From: KACC-23026 sp963829575
GTDB taxonomy: Bacteria; Bacillota; Bacilli; Bacillales; Sporolactobacillaceae
Direction of reading: 5' to 3'
Assembly (NCBI GenBank): GCA_963829575.1
Contig: CAWHJF010000012.1
Coordinates: 124,001 to 188,000 of the forward strand
Length of the DNA: 64,000 bases
Positions 1 to 8,257 of the stretch are shown in pieces (positions within the stretch are counted from its first letter, which is position 1; every line of letters starts with the position of its first letter). The notes under the pieces were generated by a model that worked only from the letters and a program-made list of their open reading frames with translations, ran no database searches and was not told the DNA's origin. Position numbers and translations under genes: made by a program.

Positions 1-1
1 A

Positions 2-529
2 GACGGAATGGAAGTGTGTCGAGAGATTCGAAAAAAATATGATATGCCGATCATTATGTTAACGGCTAAAGATACAGAAATCGATAAAGTTCTGGGTTTA
101 GAGATGGGGGCGGATGATTATGTGACAAAGCCCTTTAGTAATCGCGAATTAATTGCCAGGGTGAAAGCCAACCTCCGTCGCCATTCATCGGAGCCCTCAA
201 AGGAAGAGGAGTCTACAAACGATCTAGTGATTGGAAGTTTAGTGATCCATCCTGAGGCTTATAAGGTGACGAAACGCGGGGAAGAAATTGATCTCACGCA
301 CAGAGAATTTGAGTTGATCCATTATTTAGCCAAACATATTGGACAAGTTATGACGCGTGAGCATCTTTTGCAAACGGTTTGGGGTTATGACTACTTTGGT
401 GATGTTCGTACCGTGGATGTGACGGTCCGTCGACTCCGTGAAAAAGTGGAAGATAATCCTAGCAGACCGCTTTGGATCATCACGCGACGAGGTGTTGGGT
501 ATTATCTTAAAAATCCCGATCAGGAGTAG
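2..529 (+). CDS. walR: Response regulator WalR (5' end cut off by window)
   Basis: DNA-binding response regulator of the essential WalRK cell-wall homeostasis system. The window opens inside the receiver domain: the conserved DG after the phosphoryl-accepting Asp is the first thing readable, so the Asp itself lies upstream. The receiver Lys is visible in YVTKPFS, followed by a linker and an OmpR-type winged helix (HREFELIHYLA, then the TVDVTVRRLREKVE recognition helix, and a GVGYYL end). It is followed after 7 bases by walK with its own AGGAG site. Family assignment is secure because of the walK-yycH-yycI-yycJ order downstream. Only about 175 of the expected 235 or so residues are present. 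Confidence 0.96.
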   Translation, partial: DGMEVCREIRKKYDMPIIMLTAKDTEIDKVLGLEMGADDYVTKPFSNRELIARVKANLRRHSSEPSKEEESTNDLVIGSLVIHPEAYKVTKRGEEIDLTHREFELIHYLAKHIGQVMTREHLLQTVWGYDYFGDVRTVDVTVRRLREKVEDNPSRPLWIITRRGVGYYLKNPDQE

Positions 530-536
530 AGCTTGA

Positions 537-2351
537 ATGAATAGAGTGGGTTTTTTTAAATCAATCCAGTTCAAAGTCGTTCTGATCTATACACTGCTGA
601 TTTTACTTGCAATGCAATTGATTGGGGTTTACTTCACGGATCGTCTCGAGCATGCGTCTCTGGATAATTTTTCGAAGTCGCTAGAAAACCAAGCCAATTT
701 ATTATCCTATAATATTAGTGAGACTATGAAGGAATCCGAACAAAAAAATTCGACGGATCAGAAGGCTTTAATGGATAGCATTCAAAGCCAGTTGAATGAA
801 GTCCGAGATATGATTGATGTTCAAGTCATTGATAAAAATGGAACGATTTTAGGGGCCACGGGTCAAGATCAAACCATTATAGGAAAACGTACGAGAGACG
901 ATAAAATCATTAATGACATGCTTAACTCAACTGGGTATAAAAAAAGAACAGAATATAATAGTCAAACCAAAACCCGGATGATGGTTGCAACAATTCCAAT
1001 CACTGTGGGAAATGATAAACAAGCGCTACTTTATATGGAAAAGTCATTGGACAGTTTATATAATAATTTGCGCGGGGTTAACCAGATTTTAGCGACGGCA
1101 ACGGGCTTCGCGCTTCTTTTTACGGCCCTTTTAGGCTATTTTCTGGCTCGGACAATCACCAAACCATTGGCCATGATGAAACGCCAAGCGTTGGCTGTCT
1201 CTCAAGGGGACTTTTCAAGACGGGTCCGAGATTATGAAGACGATGAGATTGGTCAATTAGCCCAATCCTTTAATAACATGACAGAGCGGCTCCAAGAGGC
1301 CAATGCTACGACGGAGGCTGAGCGCCGTAAGCTTAGATCTGTTCTGGCGTTTATGACAGATGGCGTGATTGCAACGGATCTCTATGGCCATGTGACGCTC
1401 ATGAACAACCGTGCTGAGCAATTGCTTCATGTCTATCGTCAGAATGCTTTAGGAGAGTCGATTTTAAAACTCTTAAAATTAGATGAGGAGCACCAACTAG
1501 ATGACCTCTATGAAATGAAGGAATCGCTCATTCTTGACTTGAGCAGTGAATTCCAACGTTTAATGGTTCGGGTTAATTTTTCCGTTGTTAAAAATGATGG
1601 GAATAATGGTTTGATTGCGGTCCTTCATGACGTCACGGAACAAGAACAGATTGAAGAAGAACGCCGTGACTTTGTGGCCAACGTCTCTCATGAACTCCGT
1701 ACACCACTTACAACCATGAAGAGTTATTTGGAGGCATTGGCGGATGGTGCAATAGACGAGCCTGCTCTGGCTCAAAAATTCCTTGGCGTCACACAGACCG
1801 AAACCGATCGTATGATTCGTCTTGTTCGGGATCTTATGCAGTTATCGAAATTGGATTCCCATGATGAAGGGTTAGACCGGGAGCGCTTGAATTTTATTGC
1901 TTTTTTACAAGGGATTATTGATCGGTTCGAGCTTTCTAAGACTCAAACCATCCAATTTGAGAGAAAGCTACCTAAGCGAGCGGTCTACGTTTTGATTGAT
2001 CCAGATAAGATGACTCAAGTCATTGATAATGTCATCTCGAATGCGATGAAGTATTCTCCAGAAGGTGGAACAATTGTGTTCCGTGTGTCTACTAAGGGGC
2101 AACACATTGTCGTGAGCATTAAAGATGAAGGGGTCGGGATTCCTGAGGAGAATATTTCAAAAATCTTTGACCGTTTTTATCGAGTGGATCGCGCCCGCAC
2201 ACGGAAACTTGGCGGGACAGGGTTAGGGCTTGCCATTGCCAAGGAAATCGTTAATGCTCATAGTGGAGAAATCTGGGCTGAGAGTGAATGGGGGAAGGGC
2301 ACGACAGTCTCCTTTACACTCCCTTTAGCGAGAAGAGGTGAGACGACTTGA
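537..2351 (+). CDS. walK: Sensor histidine kinase WalK
   Basis: Membrane sensor kinase that phosphorylates WalR; known in Bacillales to control peptidoglycan hydrolases. In order: first membrane helix (about residues 12-30), extracellular sensor domain, second helix (about 180-202), HAMP linker, PAS domain (about 265-370), HisKA with phospho-acceptor His385 in the NVSHELRTPL motif, and HATPase with N box (DNVISNAMKYS), DEGVGIP and GGTGLGLA. Length 604 aa is normal for the family. The ATG at 537 has AGGAG 10 bases upstream. Its last bases overlap yycH, so the operon is translationally coupled. Confidence 0.97.
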   Translation: MNRVGFFKSIQFKVVLIYTLLILLAMQLIGVYFTDRLEHASLDNFSKSLENQANLLSYNISETMKESEQKNSTDQKALMDSIQSQLNEVRDMIDVQVIDKNGTILGATGQDQTIIGKRTRDDKIINDMLNSTGYKKRTEYNSQTKTRMMVATIPITVGNDKQALLYMEKSLDSLYNNLRGVNQILATATGFALLFTALLGYFLARTITKPLAMMKRQALAVSQGDFSRRVRDYEDDEIGQLAQSFNNMTERLQEANATTEAERRKLRSVLAFMTDGVIATDLYGHVTLMNNRAEQLLHVYRQNALGESILKLLKLDEEHQLDDLYEMKESLILDLSSEFQRLMVRVNFSVVKNDGNNGLIAVLHDVTEQEQIEEERRDFVANVSHELRTPLTTMKSYLEALADGAIDEPALAQKFLGVTQTETDRMIRLVRDLMQLSKLDSHDEGLDRERLNFIAFLQGIIDRFELSKTQTIQFERKLPKRAVYVLIDPDKMTQVIDNVISNAMKYSPEGGTIVFRVSTKGQHIVVSIKDEGVGIPEENISKIFDRFYRVDRARTRKLGGTGLGLAIAKEIVNAHSGEIWAESEWGKGTTVSFTLPLARRGETT

Positions 2352-3709
2352 AACGGGAATCAGGAAAATCCATTGCGCTATTCTTATTGGTTGGAATCAG
2401 TTTGACCTTAACTTGGAGCCTTTGGTCTTACCAAGGGGATTATGCGCCAGTGAATCCACCTAAGCCTACTAATACGCCAGATATCGCATCTGCTTACAAG
2501 ATAAGTGAAGTCATCAAGCCCTATCAAATCATTCGGTATGAGACCAGTGATCCTGACCAAGTCCTAGGGAAATACGGGAGTGGTGGGGATACACTTTATA
2601 AACTATTATTGAGTGCGTCTCCATTGACCCTTCATACGCAACTCCCAGAGCACTTTCCAAAAATTGCGGGTCCGACTTATGAGTTGGACTTTCCAACACC
2701 TTTAACGACCGCAGTTATTGATAATTTATTTAAGTTTACTCAAACCAATGGGACCTCCATAAGTTCCGATTGGTTAATTGATCGGGTCGAAGTTTTTCAA
2801 ACAGACTCTAAAAGTGATACGGCTTATTTGGTATTTAAGGATCAATTAGGCCATCCCAAATTTTATGCCAAGGGCGCTGTGAGTGGCTTATCCACTTACA
2901 GCAGTGATGTCGAAAAGTCTGGGGATTGGTTGAAATATAGGAAACTACCTCTCAGTGATAAACTGCTATATGTACCCAATCAACCCATTCATTCGCTATC
3001 AGTAGAAAATAGTCTCTATACCTTAATTGGGTTTGAACAATATAAAACGATTGTATTTAGTTCGCCGCGACAAGTTACGTATAGTGGAAACATCTATTCA
3101 GATGCTGTGAGCCAGTTGGAAAGTAAACAAAAGCTTGTCATGCAATACGTGAATCCCCTCGCGAGTTCGTCGTCGTCCAGTTCCTCAGGGGCGGGAACCT
3201 TTGGGGATCCTATACTGCAAAGCTATGATTTTATAAATTCCCACAAAGGTTGGACGAATACCTTTAACATTGATAATTTGACTACGTATCCCATATCGGG
3301 TCAATCCAAAGTCATTTTTCGAATGACTCAACATGGCCTACCGGTCTTTTCATCTGCCGCGTATCCTTATGATATTGAGTCGGAGATTTCCCTTCAATGG
3401 AACGGTAGCAATTATTCTCAGTTTTATCGAACGTTATTAAAATTGGGAGAGAGCTTTAATCCTACTGACATTCAGCTGCCTTCACCATTTGATGAGTTAG
3501 CCCTACTGAAAAAAACAAATGGATTTAAGCTTTCAAATGTGAGCGATTTTAAATTGGGTTATCAAATGACACTGAATCAAAGTCACCCACCATCCGTAAG
3601 GCTTACCCCAAGCTGGTTTTTTGAAGAGAACGGCACTTGGATGTCTGTTACAGACTATTTAAACAGTCATAATACGGTCATGAAGAACAGTGGAGGAGGA
3701 GGCTCATGA
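2348..3709 (+). CDS. yycH: WalK regulator YycH (WalH)
   Basis: Membrane-anchored extracytoplasmic regulator of WalK. It starts with TTG overlapping the walK stop by 4 bases. An N-terminal signal anchor (about residues 9-27) is followed by a long extracellular region typical of YycH. The middle carries a run of eight serines (nucleotides about 3166-3190), probably a flexible linker. Sequence is divergent as usual for YycH, so identification rests on length (453 aa), topology and position between walK and yycI. In B. subtilis YycH and YycI together restrain WalK through membrane helices; the same is inferred here. Confidence 0.9.
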   Translation: MKRESGKSIALFLLVGISLTLTWSLWSYQGDYAPVNPPKPTNTPDIASAYKISEVIKPYQIIRYETSDPDQVLGKYGSGGDTLYKLLLSASPLTLHTQLPEHFPKIAGPTYELDFPTPLTTAVIDNLFKFTQTNGTSISSDWLIDRVEVFQTDSKSDTAYLVFKDQLGHPKFYAKGAVSGLSTYSSDVEKSGDWLKYRKLPLSDKLLYVPNQPIHSLSVENSLYTLIGFEQYKTIVFSSPRQVTYSGNIYSDAVSQLESKQKLVMQYVNPLASSSSSSSSGAGTFGDPILQSYDFINSHKGWTNTFNIDNLTTYPISGQSKVIFRMTQHGLPVFSSAAYPYDIESEISLQWNGSNYSQFYRTLLKLGESFNPTDIQLPSPFDELALLKKTNGFKLSNVSDFKLGYQMTLNQSHPPSVRLTPSWFFEENGTWMSVTDYLNSHNTVMKNSGGGGS

Positions 3710-4563
3710 ACTGGAGCAAAACCAAAAACATTTTCATCATCTGCTTCCTTCTCTTAGATGTTTTTCTAGCTTACCAACTCTTCTTGAGACAACAAAGTGC
3801 CCAGGATCAGAGTAGCAATCAAGTTCAGGAAAACTTCAATGAATACGTCAAGGATAAAAACATTAAAATCAATACACAGCTGCCAGATCGTAACCCATCT
3901 GTTCATTTTCTGAGCGGTGCCTATGTTAACTTTACTAATTCATCCGATCAGGACTTACAGCAGAAATTAACAGCTTTGGCTGGCCCCCAAAAAAAGCCAA
4001 TACAGACGTTTAGCTTTGGAACAGACAAAACCATTTTACAGAGTACCTTTTCTAGTAAAGTCCCTTTTCCAAAGACACAATCTGGTCAACAATCTTTTTT
4101 AACTCAGTATGTGTATCAAGGCGACAATTATCGGTTTTGGTCCTATGACAAGGCCGACCAAATCTATAAATTTATCCAAACTTATAATGGGCATCCCGTT
4201 TTTTCCATGGTCAATGGAAAATTGAACACCTTAGATGTGAGTTTAACTAAGGATGGGAATTACATTACGGGTTATGTGCAAAGTTATATTACGGTTAAAC
4301 CGGGTAAACCGGCAAAACTGGGTGTTCAACCTATGGACGCACTGCAGAAGCTATGGAATAACAACAAACTTCAAGCGATCGATCAACCGACGATCGAAAA
4401 AATGGAGCTCGGTTACATCAACATAAGTGAAAATAATGACCAACCGCAGACGCTTTCTTATTTACCAGCCTGGTATGTTGAAGTTAAGACAAAGGACGTA
4501 CTAAACCAATATTTTGTAACTGGAATTAACGGAGAGATTCAAAGCATTGACAGGGGGAAATGA
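3706..4563 (+). CDS. yycI: WalK regulator YycI (WalI)
   Basis: Second membrane-anchored WalK regulator, 285 aa. It has the characteristic start MNWSKTKNIFI with one signal-anchor helix (about residues 8-25) and an extracytoplasmic YycI domain. A strong site (GGAGGAGG) just before the ATG lies inside the end of yycH, with a 4-base overlap. The following gene also overlaps by 4 bases, so yycH-yycI-yycJ form one translationally coupled unit. Confidence 0.92.
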   Translation: MNWSKTKNIFIICFLLLDVFLAYQLFLRQQSAQDQSSNQVQENFNEYVKDKNIKINTQLPDRNPSVHFLSGAYVNFTNSSDQDLQQKLTALAGPQKKPIQTFSFGTDKTILQSTFSSKVPFPKTQSGQQSFLTQYVYQGDNYRFWSYDKADQIYKFIQTYNGHPVFSMVNGKLNTLDVSLTKDGNYITGYVQSYITVKPGKPAKLGVQPMDALQKLWNNNKLQAIDQPTIEKMELGYINISENNDQPQTLSYLPAWYVEVKTKDVLNQYFVTGINGEIQSIDRGK

Positions 4564-5363
4564 GTCACATGTCGTTTCAATTTAGTGTCCTTGCAAGCGG
4601 CAGTACAGGGAATGCCGTATACGTAGAGAATGAGGACAAACGACTATTGGTTGATTGTGGGTTAAGCGGAAAGAAAATGGACAACCTCTTTTCTCAAATC
4701 AATCGATCACCGAAAGATTTGGATGGCATTCTCGTCACGCATGAACACAGTGATCACATAAGAGGGTTAGGTATTTTTGCCCGAAAATATAAATTACCGA
4801 TCTATGCAAATGAGTCAACATGGCAGGCTATGGAAGGCGCGATTGGCACACTGACTAACGATCAAAAGTTTGTGTTTAAAACAGGTGAGGTTCAATCGTT
4901 TGGTTCGCTTGAAGTGGAGTCATTCGGCGTCTCTCATGATGCCGCAGAGCCAATGTTCTTTGTGTTTCGTAATAGTGGAAAGCAGTTAGCTTTGCTTACA
5001 GATCTCGGATATGTCTCGGAACGAATTAAGGCGACCATTCAAGGATCAAATACATTCATTATTGAAGCGAACCATGATATCGAAATGCTCATGGCGGGAC
5101 GTTATCCATGGAATATTAAACGCCGGATTCTTGGCGATTCTGGACATATCTCAAACGAGGACGCGGGTGCTGCCTTATTAGATGTAATAGACCAGCATCA
5201 CAAGAACATCTATTTAGCGCATTTAAGTAAAGATAATAATATGAAAGAACTTGCAAGAATGAGTGTCCAACAAGTGCTGGCTAAAGAAGGGTTACGAGTG
5301 GGTGAAGAAGTTGCTTTATATGATACAGACCCTGATCGCCCAACCGCATTGGCAGCCGTCTAA
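4560..5363 (+). CDS. yycJ: Metallo-beta-lactamase-fold protein YycJ (WalJ)
   Basis: MBL-fold hydrolase, last gene of the wal operon; homologues are regarded as DNA-processing nucleases affecting replication and cell division. The metal-binding HxHxDH signature is visible as THEHSDH near residues 61-66, with downstream metal ligands around ANHDIEML and the AHLSKDNN end typical of YycJ. Length 267 aa is standard. The ATG at 4560 overlaps the yycI stop; an in-frame ATG three codons on is an alternative start. A terminator follows. Confidence 0.93.
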   Translation: MSHMSFQFSVLASGSTGNAVYVENEDKRLLVDCGLSGKKMDNLFSQINRSPKDLDGILVTHEHSDHIRGLGIFARKYKLPIYANESTWQAMEGAIGTLTNDQKFVFKTGEVQSFGSLEVESFGVSHDAAEPMFFVFRNSGKQLALLTDLGYVSERIKATIQGSNTFIIEANHDIEMLMAGRYPWNIKRRILGDSGHISNEDAGAALLDVIDQHHKNIYLAHLSKDNNMKELARMSVQQVLAKEGLRVGEEVALYDTDPDRPTALAAV

Positions 5364-5389
5364 GTGTGTTGATTTAAGAAGAGTTAAAG

Positions 5390-5433
5390 GGCCGACCAAG
5401 TGGAGAAAACCCACCTGATCGGCCTTCTTTTTT
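5390..5433 (+). terminator. Rho-independent terminator of the wal operon
   Basis: GGCCGA...GTGG pairs with CCAC...TCGGCC across an AGAAAACC loop, followed by TTCTTTTTT. It sits 27 bases after the yycJ stop. Confidence 0.88.
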
Positions 5434-5777
5434 GACTGAAAACCACGCTTTTGGGGAATCCTGAAATAGGGTATCCATAAGAAAAAGTTATATTTTCAAA
5501 TAAATTAAAGAAATTTTAATAAAAGTCCATTAAACTATAGGTGTGAGGCAATGAAGGAGACGTAAGTAAACTTTAATTTTAGGGAATCCTTAAACCCGTT
5601 TTAGAAGTTTTTGATTTATGGGGCTGTGACGTTTCATTTAAAAGGAAGCAGGGTATTACAAGTATTGAATGCTTAACCTTGTACACATTTTGAAATTTGT
5701 CACATAATCCCATATGGTATGTGTGGCATCACTATACTTAGAGTAAGGAAAATCTTGATTAAGGCGGTGTAAAAGTC
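5434..5777 (+). promoter_or_regulatory. Intergenic region with htrA promoter
   Basis: 344 bases without a gene. A TATACT -10-like box lies at 5733-5738, about 45 bases before the htrA start, with no good -35 at 17 bases, which would fit an activator-dependent promoter. The htrA ribosome site is AAGGCGGTG at 5760-5768. I found no convincing operator here. Confidence 0.4.
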
Positions 5778-7013
5778 ATGGGATATTACGATAATGATTA
5801 TGAACAACCTGAGGGACAAAGAAGTCGCCCTCCTAGAAGTGGGCGAAGCGGCTGGTTTGTATCAGGTTTACTGGGCGCATTAGTAGGGATTATCGTGTTC
5901 TTTATTGCCTCACCATATCTGGCAAGTCATAACCTATTGCCGAACGGTTCTGGTCAATATGCGGGATCGACATCAGGAACCTCAACGACAACACCATCTA
6001 AGAATATCAAGAGTGTGAGCGTTAATGTGACGTCCGCTGTTGAAAAAGCTGTTCAAAACGTTTCACCGGCTGTTGTTGCGGTGATTAATATGAAAAAAAG
6101 TGGCAGCGGGTTTCTTCAAGATAATTCGCTTCAAGAATACGGCATTGGCTCAGGTATTATTTATAAAAAAAGTGGAAAATATGCGTATCTTGTTACCAAT
6201 AACCATGTGGTCCAAGGCGCTGATAAGTTAGAAGTACAGTTGGATGACAATACAAAAGTAACAGGTACATTGCTTGGGGCAGACTCGCTCTATGACTTGG
6301 CAGTTGTTCGAATTCCAAGTGCAAAAGTAAAAGAAGTTGCGACTTTCGGTGATTCAAACTCTCTCAAACGTGGTGAACCTGTGGTGGCAATTGGGAACCC
6401 GCTTGGTTTCTCTGGATCTGTTACTCAAGGGATTGTGAGTGCACAGAATCGAACCATTCCACGTACCGTCACAACAAACGGTGGCCAGGTTCAATACAAT
6501 GCACAGGTGATTCAAACCGATGCGGCGATTAACCCAGGGAACAGTGGGGGAGCGTTGATCAATATCGATGGTCAAGTCATTGGGATTAATTCGGAGAAAA
6601 TTGCTGAAACCAATGTAGAGGGAATTGGCTTTGCGATCCCGATTGATGTGGCGATTCCAGTCATTAATCAATTAGAAACAACGGGTAAAGTGGAACGCCC
6701 ATTCATGGGTATTGGACTATTGGATCTTTCCCAAGTTCCGGCATCTGCTATTCAGCAACTCAAGATTCCAAGCAGTGTGAAATCCGGATTAGTGGTTTCC
6801 CAAGTGAGTGCAAACTCACCGGCAACTAAAGCAGGTCTGAAACAAGGCGATGTCATTGTTTCGGTTAATGGTCATAAAATTACGGATTATGTGGATTTCT
6901 CAACCTATCTCTACTCCAACCTTAAAGTAGGGCAAACGGTGGCAATCAAATACTACCGAGGTGGCAACTTGCAATCCACGAACTTAACGCTTGGCGGCAA
7001 AACCTTCTCATAA
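5778..7013 (+). CDS. HtrA/DegP-type membrane serine protease
   Basis: Surface-exposed trypsin-like quality-control protease, homologue of YycK/HtrC that occupies this locus in Bacillus. A short charged cytoplasmic N-terminus is followed by one membrane helix (about residues 26-47), a Ser/Thr-rich linker, the protease domain with catalytic triad His143 (NNHVV), Asp173 (YDLAVV) and Ser256 (GNSGGAL), and one C-terminal PDZ domain (about 315-405). 411 aa is the usual length. It has its own promoter and terminator, separate from the wal operon. Confidence 0.95.
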   Translation: MGYYDNDYEQPEGQRSRPPRSGRSGWFVSGLLGALVGIIVFFIASPYLASHNLLPNGSGQYAGSTSGTSTTTPSKNIKSVSVNVTSAVEKAVQNVSPAVVAVINMKKSGSGFLQDNSLQEYGIGSGIIYKKSGKYAYLVTNNHVVQGADKLEVQLDDNTKVTGTLLGADSLYDLAVVRIPSAKVKEVATFGDSNSLKRGEPVVAIGNPLGFSGSVTQGIVSAQNRTIPRTVTTNGGQVQYNAQVIQTDAAINPGNSGGALINIDGQVIGINSEKIAETNVEGIGFAIPIDVAIPVINQLETTGKVERPFMGIGLLDLSQVPASAIQQLKIPSSVKSGLVVSQVSANSPATKAGLKQGDVIVSVNGHKITDYVDFSTYLYSNLKVGQTVAIKYYRGGNLQSTNLTLGGKTFS

Positions 7014-7058
7014 AAATAGAGAGAAAAGATTCAGGGGATAGGGTAGGAGAATTTAAGA

Positions 7059-7097
7059 AAGCACGGAGACTTTTATTAAAAGGTCCCGTGCTTTTTC
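7059..7097 (+). terminator. Terminator after htrA
   Basis: AAGCACGG(A)GACC-type stem: GCACGGAGAC pairs imperfectly with GGTCCCGTGC, followed by TTTTTCGTTTTT. It lies just outside the transposon end at 7119. Confidence 0.85.
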
Positions 7098-7112
7098 GTT
7101 TTTAGGATTATT

Positions 7113-7118
7113 TTAAGG
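7113..7118. repeat. Target-site duplication, left copy
   Basis: TTAAGG, repeated at 10360-10365 directly outside the other transposon end. Confidence 0.82.
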
Positions 7119-7178
7119 TGTTACTGACATAGTATATTGGCCAGAAGTTGATGGATTTAATTGTCCAGGTTTTGACGG
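7119..7178 (+). repeat. Left terminal inverted repeat of the transposon
   Basis: Begins TGTTACTGAC. It contains two copies of a TTGAYGG...TGTC-type motif, at 7147 and 7171, spaced 24 bp, presumably transposase-binding sites. It pairs with 10300-10359. Confidence 0.88.
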
Positions 7179-7189
7179 TTCATTTGTCA

Positions 7190-7222
7190 AAAAAGGAGAA
7201 GCTACTGTGCTTCTCCTTTTTC
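7190..7222. terminator. Bidirectional hairpin at the transposon's left end
   Basis: AAAAAGGAGAAGC / GCTTCTCCTTTTT form a stem with A-runs on one side and T-runs on the other, so it can stop transcription from both directions. It lies just after the last minus-strand transposon gene. Confidence 0.75.
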
Positions 7223-7226
7223 ACAT

Positions 7227-7460
7227 TTATAATTCGACTTCATAAGTTTCGTGCGGATTTAAAAATAGTTTAACATCTGTGTTACCCAATATTAGATACC
7301 AATCCTTACCGAGCTCTAATCTACACGGAATACTCAACACATAACCTAGATTTAATCCAAAACATTCTCCACAAAATGCGGGTAGCTTATGTTTCCCATC
7401 AAAATAGAACCAACAGTCCGCTTCCTTATCATATTTAAACGATATCCATTCTTGCATCAT
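7227..7460 (-). CDS. Small transposon-associated protein, DUF5348-like
   Basis: 77 aa, last gene of the transposon operon, beginning ATGATG that overlaps the stop of the ATPase gene. The sequence is rich in aromatic residues (EWISFKYDKEADCWFYFDG) and has no motif that reveals an activity. It resembles the small DUF5348-type proteins found beside transposases in Firmicutes, an assignment from memory only. Its coupling to the transposase operon suggests an accessory or regulatory role in transposition; this is inference. Confidence 0.65.
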   Translation of the reverse strand: MMQEWISFKYDKEADCWFYFDGKHKLPAFCGECFGLNLGYVLSIPCRLELGKDWYLILGNTDVKLFLNPHETYEVEL

Positions 7461-8257
7461 GATAGTTCACCTTGAATAACGTGCTTGATCATATGATCAT
7501 CAATGATTTGACGTTCGTTTTGAGCTCCATAAAGGAGACTATGTGTACAAACCTTGTTAATGAGCCTTGCGGCACCACTAGAGTACTGGTGAATATCGTC
7601 TAAAGCACTATCTGAGAAGATTTGATGTGTGACTCCGGCGTATTCTAAGTGACTTTTCACATAGAAATCGACTTGCGATCGGTCATAATGTCCGAGTTGG
7701 AATTGAATATCAATTCTTTGACGAATGGCCGCAAATGATTGAAGGCGAAGACGATCCCAGAGCTCACTTTGACCAACAAGAATCAACGCCATCGGACTTT
7801 GAGCGTCCATTTTAAAATTGAGAAGAAAACGTACTTCCTCAAGCATTTCTCGATCGAGAAGATGGGCTTCATCTACCACGACCACAGGCTGAATCCCTCG
7901 AATGCCTCTCATCAGTTCAATTTCTCTATGAAGTTGTCGTTTAGCGTCACCTCGATAAAACTTAGATTCTGATCCAAGTTGTTCGAGTAAGCCTTTATAA
8001 AAATGGCGTGGGGTCAGCTTAGAATCGGATAAATAAAGAACTTGAAACTTCCCTTCATCAAGACGATCTACAAATTTTCGAATCGTTGTTGTTTTACCTG
8101 TCCCACAATCTCCAGTTAAAACGGCAAATAACTGGCGTTCAGCCGTATATTTAAGTCGCCCTAAAACTTCCTGCATAATTGTTGAATTATAAAGTTTATC
8201 AGTGGGGAGATCTCTCGCAAATGGCGTCTTTTCCATCCCGTAAAATGTCTCAAACAT
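7457..8257 (-). CDS. ExeA/TnsC-type AAA ATPase, transposition helper
   Basis: ATPase expected to recruit the transposase to target DNA. Walker A is GDCGTGKTTT and Walker B is VVVVDEAHLL; the rest (NFKMDAQSPMALILVGQ sensor 1 region, C-terminal helical domain) fits the ExeA/TniB/TnsC group. The start ATG at 8257 is preferred because AAGGAGG lies 9 bases upstream; longer in-frame reading exists but would overlap the transposase gene more. The chosen start overlaps the transposase stop by 8 bases, indicating coupled expression. 266 aa. Confidence 0.9.
   Translation of the reverse strand: MFETFYGMEKTPFARDLPTDKLYNSTIMQEVLGRLKYTAERQLFAVLTGDCGTGKTTTIRKFVDRLDEGKFQVLYLSDSKLTPRHFYKGLLEQLGSESKFYRGDAKRQLHREIELMRGIRGIQPVVVVDEAHLLDREMLEEVRFLLNFKMDAQSPMALILVGQSELWDRLRLQSFAAIRQRIDIQFQLGHYDRSQVDFYVKSHLEYAGVTHQIFSDSALDDIHQYSSGAARLINKVCTHSLLYGAQNERQIIDDHMIKHVIQGELS

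Noticed and set aside
5670..5720. WalR-box-like TGTACA...TGAAAT upstream of htrA
   Set aside because: Second half does not match the TGTWAH consensus, so not reported as a site.
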